10,109 bases of DNA from Phoenicibacter sp963588595 (GTDB lineage: Bacteria; Actinomycetota; Coriobacteriia; Coriobacteriales; Eggerthellaceae): NCBI GenBank assembly GCA_963588595.1, contig CAVAIA010000017.1, positions 1 to 10,109 on the forward strand. The letters are read 5' to 3'. The notes below the pieces were generated by a model that had not been told where the DNA came from, made no database searches, and worked only from the letters and a program-made list of their open reading frames with translations. Position 1 is the first letter of the stretch, and every line of letters begins with the position of its first letter. Shown one piece after another: positions 7,687 through 10,109 of the stretch. A program made the position numbers and the translations under genes.

Positions 7687-9615
7687 ATGACTGATAGCAT
7701 AAAGAATTCACCTAGCTTTATTATTGGAACCGCTGGTCATATTGACCATGGTAAATCAAGTTTAATTTTCGCTCTTTCTGGCAAAGATCCAGACAGACTC
7801 GCCGAAGAAAAAGAGAGAGGAATAACGATAACTCTAGGGTTTGCGAACCTTGATCTTGGAGACGGAATTCATGCTGGCGTCGTTGATGTTCCAGGACATG
7901 AGAAATTTGTTCGCGAGATGATAAGCGGGGCAACAGGAATCGACATAGCTCTTCTTTGCATTGCTGCTGATGACGGGATTATGCCACAAACTAAAGAGCA
8001 CTTAAGCGTTCTCGAACTCTTGGGAGTCCCAACTTGCGTTGTTGCTATAACAAAATGCGACTCTGTCGATGAAGAATTGTCAAACATTGTCAAAAATGAC
8101 ATTTGCGATTATTTGAAAAACACTCCTTATGATGGATCTGAAATCATTAAAGTTTCTAGCAAAACAGGATATGGGCTCGAAGAACTTAAGAGGTCGTTGT
8201 TAAAAGCCTACAAAAAGACTTCAAGACACATTCTAGGTGACACAGCTCGACAACCTGTGGATCGCGCGTTTACCATTAAAGGAGCAGGAACAGTTATAAC
8301 AGGAACGCTTTGGAGTGGGCAAATAAATTTAGGTGACCAACTTGAGATTTTGCCTTCAAAGAAAAAGACTAAAGTTCGATCGATTCAAATTCATGACAAG
8401 CCGCAAGAAGTCGCTTATGCAGGAAATAGAGTTGCTCTAAACTTGTCGAACGTTTCTCTTGACGACATAAAGCCGGGATGCATGGTTGCAACTCCAAACA
8501 CTATCAATCCAAGTAACGTTTTTGATGTCCAATTCAAATATATCTCAACTCAAAGTTCACAAAAACCGCTGATGAGCGGAAGTGAAGTTCACATATCTCA
8601 TGGGACTAGCGAAACAGTTGGAAGAATTTTGTTTTTGAATGGCAAAGAAAGCGTGTCACCTGGAGAAACAAGCTTCGCTCAAATTAGAACTAACGTAAAA
8701 TTGCCAATTAGCTATCTTGATCGTTTTATCGTTAGAAGTTATTCCCCCGTTGAAGTCATCGGAGGAGGCACAATTCTTCGAGCACACCCAAGAAGAAAAA
8801 CTAATTTAAAAGATAGCGAGATGAAGCTGTTAGATGCACTATTGTCTAAAGATGAAGATGCTATCGTTGCTTGCGCGTTTGAGTTGCAAAATCAACCTAT
8901 TACTCCCCGCGCACTCTCGAGATTTTGCGGACTTCCTGAAGATGTTTGCAAAGTTTGCTTGATAAAACTAAAAGAAGTTGACAAAAGCGTTTGCGTTGAC
9001 AAAAGTTGTTGCATATTTGCAACAAAGCAAATTTTTAACAATTGCCTAAACACAATCGAAAGCGCGCTAAAGCGCTTCCATGCAAAAGAGCCAAAGGCAA
9101 CGGGTGTGTCCAAGGAATACCTAAAGGAACTTTCTTTTTCGCATATTGATTCAACCGCATTCGATGCTCTGCTTTTCAGGCTTGAGGAGAGAGGCGACAT
9201 CTATATCAAAAATGGCGAGATCTCACATAGCACTGCTGGATCAGGAGCAGTTGCAGCGCTTGAAGAGTCAAAAGAAAAAATTATGAAAATGATGATAGAA
9301 AAGGATCAAAATCCTCCTTTTATAAAAGACATATCAGGTCTTGTTAAAATAGACACAAAACTTTGCGCAAAAGCTTTGACCAGCCTTGAGAATGAGAAAA
9401 AAATTGTTCGAATTTCAAAGGATTTCTATTTCGTTGAAGAGGTTCTTGAGAAATTGAAAGAAAAGGTAATATCATCGCTAAATCAAGGGAATGGAACTGT
9501 TGCACAATTGAAAGAAGCAATGAATACATCCAGAAAATATGCAGTTCCTATTTTGGAATATTTTGACAAGACAGGGCTGACTAAAAGAGATGGTGACGCG
9601 CGAGTTTTAAATTAA
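7687..9615 (+). CDS. selB: Selenocysteine-specific translation elongation factor SelB
   Basis: SelB is the EF-Tu-like GTPase that carries selenocysteyl-tRNA(Sec) to UGA codons marked by a SECIS hairpin. The product has 642 residues (E. coli 614). The GTPase domain, about 1-185, shows GHIDHGKS (17-24), RGITITLGFA (44-53), DVPGHEKF (67-74) with His71, TKCD (122-125; Thr in place of Asn is usual for SelB) and SSKTG (157-161). Domains II and III, about 186-370, contain DRAFTIKGAGTVITGTL (192-208) and RSYSPVEVIGGGTILRAHPR. Asp192-Arg193 and Arg248 align with E. coli Asp180-Arg181 and Arg236, residues placed near the selenocysteyl group. Residues about 375-642 form the winged-helix region that binds SECIS RNA; it is poorly conserved by nature, charged, and ends near a KYAVPILEYFDKTGLTKRDGD stretch typical of the last winged helix. 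It overlaps nothing and ends 47 bases before selC. Confidence 0.97.
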   Translation: MTDSIKNSPSFIIGTAGHIDHGKSSLIFALSGKDPDRLAEEKERGITITLGFANLDLGDGIHAGVVDVPGHEKFVREMISGATGIDIALLCIAADDGIMPQTKEHLSVLELLGVPTCVVAITKCDSVDEELSNIVKNDICDYLKNTPYDGSEIIKVSSKTGYGLEELKRSLLKAYKKTSRHILGDTARQPVDRAFTIKGAGTVITGTLWSGQINLGDQLEILPSKKKTKVRSIQIHDKPQEVAYAGNRVALNLSNVSLDDIKPGCMVATPNTINPSNVFDVQFKYISTQSSQKPLMSGSEVHISHGTSETVGRILFLNGKESVSPGETSFAQIRTNVKLPISYLDRFIVRSYSPVEVIGGGTILRAHPRRKTNLKDSEMKLLDALLSKDEDAIVACAFELQNQPITPRALSRFCGLPEDVCKVCLIKLKEVDKSVCVDKSCCIFATKQIFNNCLNTIESALKRFHAKEPKATGVSKEYLKELSFSHIDSTAFDALLFRLEERGDIYIKNGEISHSTAGSGAVAALEESKEKIMKMMIEKDQNPPFIKDISGLVKIDTKLCAKALTSLENEKKIVRISKDFYFVEEVLEKLKEKVISSLNQGNGTVAQLKEAMNTSRKYAVPILEYFDKTGLTKRDGDARVLN

Positions 9616-9616
9616 A

Positions 9617-9629
9617 GTGAAAAATTCAC
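9617..9629 (+). repeat. Small inverted repeat after selB
   Basis: GTGAA at 9617-9621 and TTCAC at 9625-9629 could form a 5-bp stem with a 3-base loop just after the selB stop. No T run follows, so it is at best a weak 3' end signal for selAB mRNA. Confidence 0.3.
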
Positions 9630-9637
9630 AAATAATA

Positions 9638-9643
9638 TATAAT
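9638..9643 (+). promoter_or_regulatory. -10 box of a probable selC promoter
   Basis: A perfect TATAAT lies 19 bases before the first base of tRNA-Sec, placing a start of transcription about a dozen bases upstream of the mature 5' end. The -35 region is poor; GTGAAA at 9617-9622 (15-base spacer) is the nearest candidate. selC may therefore be transcribed separately from selAB as well as by readthrough. Confidence 0.5.
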
Positions 9644-9662
9644 TGTAGTGTTTGATAAATAT

Positions 9663-9760
9663 GGGAGTGGATGGGGCCTGGTGGCTCCCGCGGCCTTCAA
9701 AGCCGTTGTGGGACGATGCAGAACGTCCTTGGTGTGTTCGATTCGCATGCATTCCCGCCA
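9663..9760 (+). tRNA. selC: tRNA-Sec, anticodon UCA, CCA encoded
   Basis: I folded this by hand. Acceptor: 9663-9669 pairs with 9750-9756, discriminator G9757, CCA at 9758-9760. D arm: six pairs, 9673-9678 with 9683-9688, around a UGGU loop of only four bases. Anticodon arm: 9690-9694 with 9702-9706 (one G-U), loop CUUCAAA, anticodon UCA at 9697-9699. Long extra arm: 9710-9715 with 9724-9729 (six pairs, one G-U) and an eight-base loop. T arm: 9732-9736 with 9744-9748 (two wobbles), loop UUCGAUU. The long D stem with tiny loop, long variable arm and UCA anticodon are specific to bacterial tRNA(Sec). The 98-base length fits (E. coli selC 95). The eighth acceptor position of the bacterial 8+5 plan is a G-G mismatch (9670 opposite 9749). 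It is charged by SerRS, converted by SelA and delivered by SelB, both encoded just upstream. Confidence 0.96.
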
Positions 9761-9770
9761 TTTTTTCTTT
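9761..9770 (+). terminator. T-rich trailer after tRNA-Sec (possible partial terminator)
   Basis: The encoded CCA is followed at once by six T, a C and three T. No separate hairpin precedes it except the acceptor/T-arm helix of the tRNA itself. It could slow or end selC transcription and let only part of it continue into selD, which starts 41 bases after the tRNA. This is inference from the T run alone. Confidence 0.25.
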
Positions 9771-9783
9771 AACAAAATTCAAT

Positions 9784-9788
9784 AGGAG
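9784..9788 (+). promoter_or_regulatory. selD ribosome binding site
   Basis: AGGAG lies 13 bases before the ATG at 9802, a somewhat long spacing. There is no other in-frame ATG, GTG or TTG between this site and 9802, and the longer open frame to the left runs through the tRNA gene, so 9802 remains the best start. Confidence 0.5.
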
Positions 9789-9801
9789 CCGTACGACTCA
9801 T

Positions 9802-10109
9802 ATGATAGATAGCAAAGAGAATGCCCAAGATAACAAAATTCGTCTGACTAAACTCACTGAAAAAGGTGGTTGAGCTGCAAAATGGGGGCCAGGCGAGCTC
9901 TCAGAAGTTCTAAAAAGCATCACTCAAGACCCATCAATGCTCGATGGCAAACTACTCCTCGGATTTGACACTGCAGATGATGCAGCTATATTTCAAATTA
10001 ATGAAGAAGTGGCCGCAGTCCTCACGTTGGATTTTTTTACACCTGTTGTTGATGACCCTTATGACTTTGGATGTGTTGCTGCAGCAAATGCACTTTCAGA
10101 TGTGTTTGC
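9802..10109 (+). CDS. selD: Selenide, water dikinase (selenophosphate synthetase) SelD, selenoprotein with in-frame UGA (partial, 3' end beyond the window)
   Basis: SelD uses ATP and selenide to make selenophosphate, the selenium donor for SelA. The visible 102 codons contain one in-frame TGA (9871-9873, residue 24); after it the same frame continues without a break in a clear SelD sequence. Before it is IRLTKLTEKGG and after it AAKWGPGELSEVL, LLLGFDTADDAAIF (51-64) and TLDFFTPVVDDPYDFG (75-90), then AAANALSDVF (93-102). These are the conserved ATP/metal-binding stretches with their Asp residues. The TGA sits where E. coli SelD has its catalytic Cys17, and Lys27 stands three residues after it as Lys20 does in E. 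coli. So TGA is read as selenocysteine. Full-length proteins are about 340-350 residues, so two thirds is missing to the right. A standard gene finder would stop at the TGA or start after it. Confidence 0.95.
9871..9873 (+). other. selD: Recoded UGA codon: selenocysteine 24 of SelD
   Basis: In-frame TGA in the context GGT GGT TGA GCT GCA AAA, giving G-G-U-A-A-K, the active-site loop of Sec-type selenophosphate synthetases. The full set of recoding factors (selA, selB, tRNA-Sec) stands directly upstream. Confidence 0.93.
9872..9910 (+). promoter_or_regulatory. Candidate bacterial SECIS element after the selD UGA
   Basis: SelB needs a hairpin just after the UGA. Two mutually exclusive folds are possible. 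Fold A: 9872-9876 with 9896-9900 (GAGCU/AGCUC), then 9877-9878 with 9893-9894 across a bulged G9895, then UGG 9883-9885 with CCA 9889-9891, leaving an apical GGG loop. It starts inside the UGA, as in E. coli fdhF, and has G first in its loop, but the loop is only 12 bases after the UGA. Fold B: 9895-9899 with 9906-9910, loop CUCAGA 9900-9905, at a better distance but without an early G. I slightly prefer A. Confidence 0.4.

Noticed and set aside
9617..9629. Rho-independent terminator after selB
   Set aside because: The stem is only five pairs with two or three G-C pairs and is not followed by a T run.
9652..9801. Longer open frame in front of selD starting at 9652
   Set aside because: It runs straight through the tRNA-Sec gene, its residues do not resemble SelD, and the ribosome site and conserved N-terminus support 9802.
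9871..9873. TGA in selD as a nonsense mutation making a pseudogene
   Set aside because: It stands exactly at the catalytic Cys/Sec position, conservation continues unbroken after it, and the complete Sec machinery lies next to it.
9871..9873. TGA read as tryptophan (Mycoplasma-type code)
   Set aside because: The other genes use TGG for Trp and end in TAA/TAG, Trp makes no sense at the SelD active site, and the UCA tRNA here has the long extra arm of tRNA-Sec.
1..10109. CRISPR arrays, insertion sequences, integrase sites
   Set aside because: No spaced direct repeats, transposase-like frames or terminal inverted repeats were seen; although a tRNA gene can be an integration site, no integrase or tRNA-end duplication is visible near selC.

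Overview
The window comes from a low-GC (about 40% by eye), strictly bacterial, very probably anaerobic genome. It holds two divergent gene sets that belong to one physiology. On the minus strand (1-5857) lies the membrane arm of a group 4 [NiFe]-hydrogenase of the hydrogenase-4 / formate hydrogenlyase type, in the order hyfB-hyfC-hyfD-hyfE-hyfF; hyfF runs off the left edge. On the plus strand (6206-10109) lies a complete selenocysteine cluster, selA-selB-selC-selD; selD runs off the right edge. The organism cannot be named from this window. The Hyf proteins follow E. coli HyfB-HyfF closely in order and length, but base composition and protein divergence do not suggest an enterobacterium. A Clostridia-like or low-GC Coriobacteriia-like anaerobe is a guess.

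Left region (1-5857, minus strand): five tightly spaced genes with gaps of 10-22 bases and good Shine-Dalgarno sites, so one operon. Three of them (HyfB, HyfD, HyfF) are Mrp/NuoL-type antiporter-like subunits that keep the membrane Glu and Lys residues of ion-pumping complexes. HyfC is the NuoH-like anchor, and HyfE is a HyfE/NuoK-type linker subunit. The catalytic arm (large and small hydrogenase subunits, ferredoxin proteins) would lie downstream, beyond the left edge. A hyfA-type ferredoxin gene, which precedes hyfB in E. coli, is not present at that place here.

Centre (5858-6205): a divergent, AT-rich intergenic region of about 350 bases, with no gene seen. It holds two adjacent operator-like palindromes, an all-AT inverted repeat and weak promoter candidates for selA.

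Right region (6206-10109, plus strand): SelA converts seryl-tRNA(Sec) to selenocysteyl-tRNA(Sec), and SelB is the dedicated elongation factor. selC is tRNA-Sec with anticodon UCA, a 6-bp D stem, a 4-base D loop and a long extra arm. SelD makes selenophosphate. The selD reading frame contains an in-frame TGA at 9871-9873, exactly where the catalytic Cys/Sec of selenophosphate synthetase belongs, so SelD is itself a selenoprotein (U24). The cluster therefore needs its own product to make its selenium donor.

How they fit together: formate hydrogenlyase pairs a Hyf/Hyc hydrogenase with a formate dehydrogenase that is often a selenoprotein. The divergent arrangement of hyf and sel suggests that hydrogen/formate metabolism and selenocysteine synthesis are linked, though no formate dehydrogenase gene is visible here.
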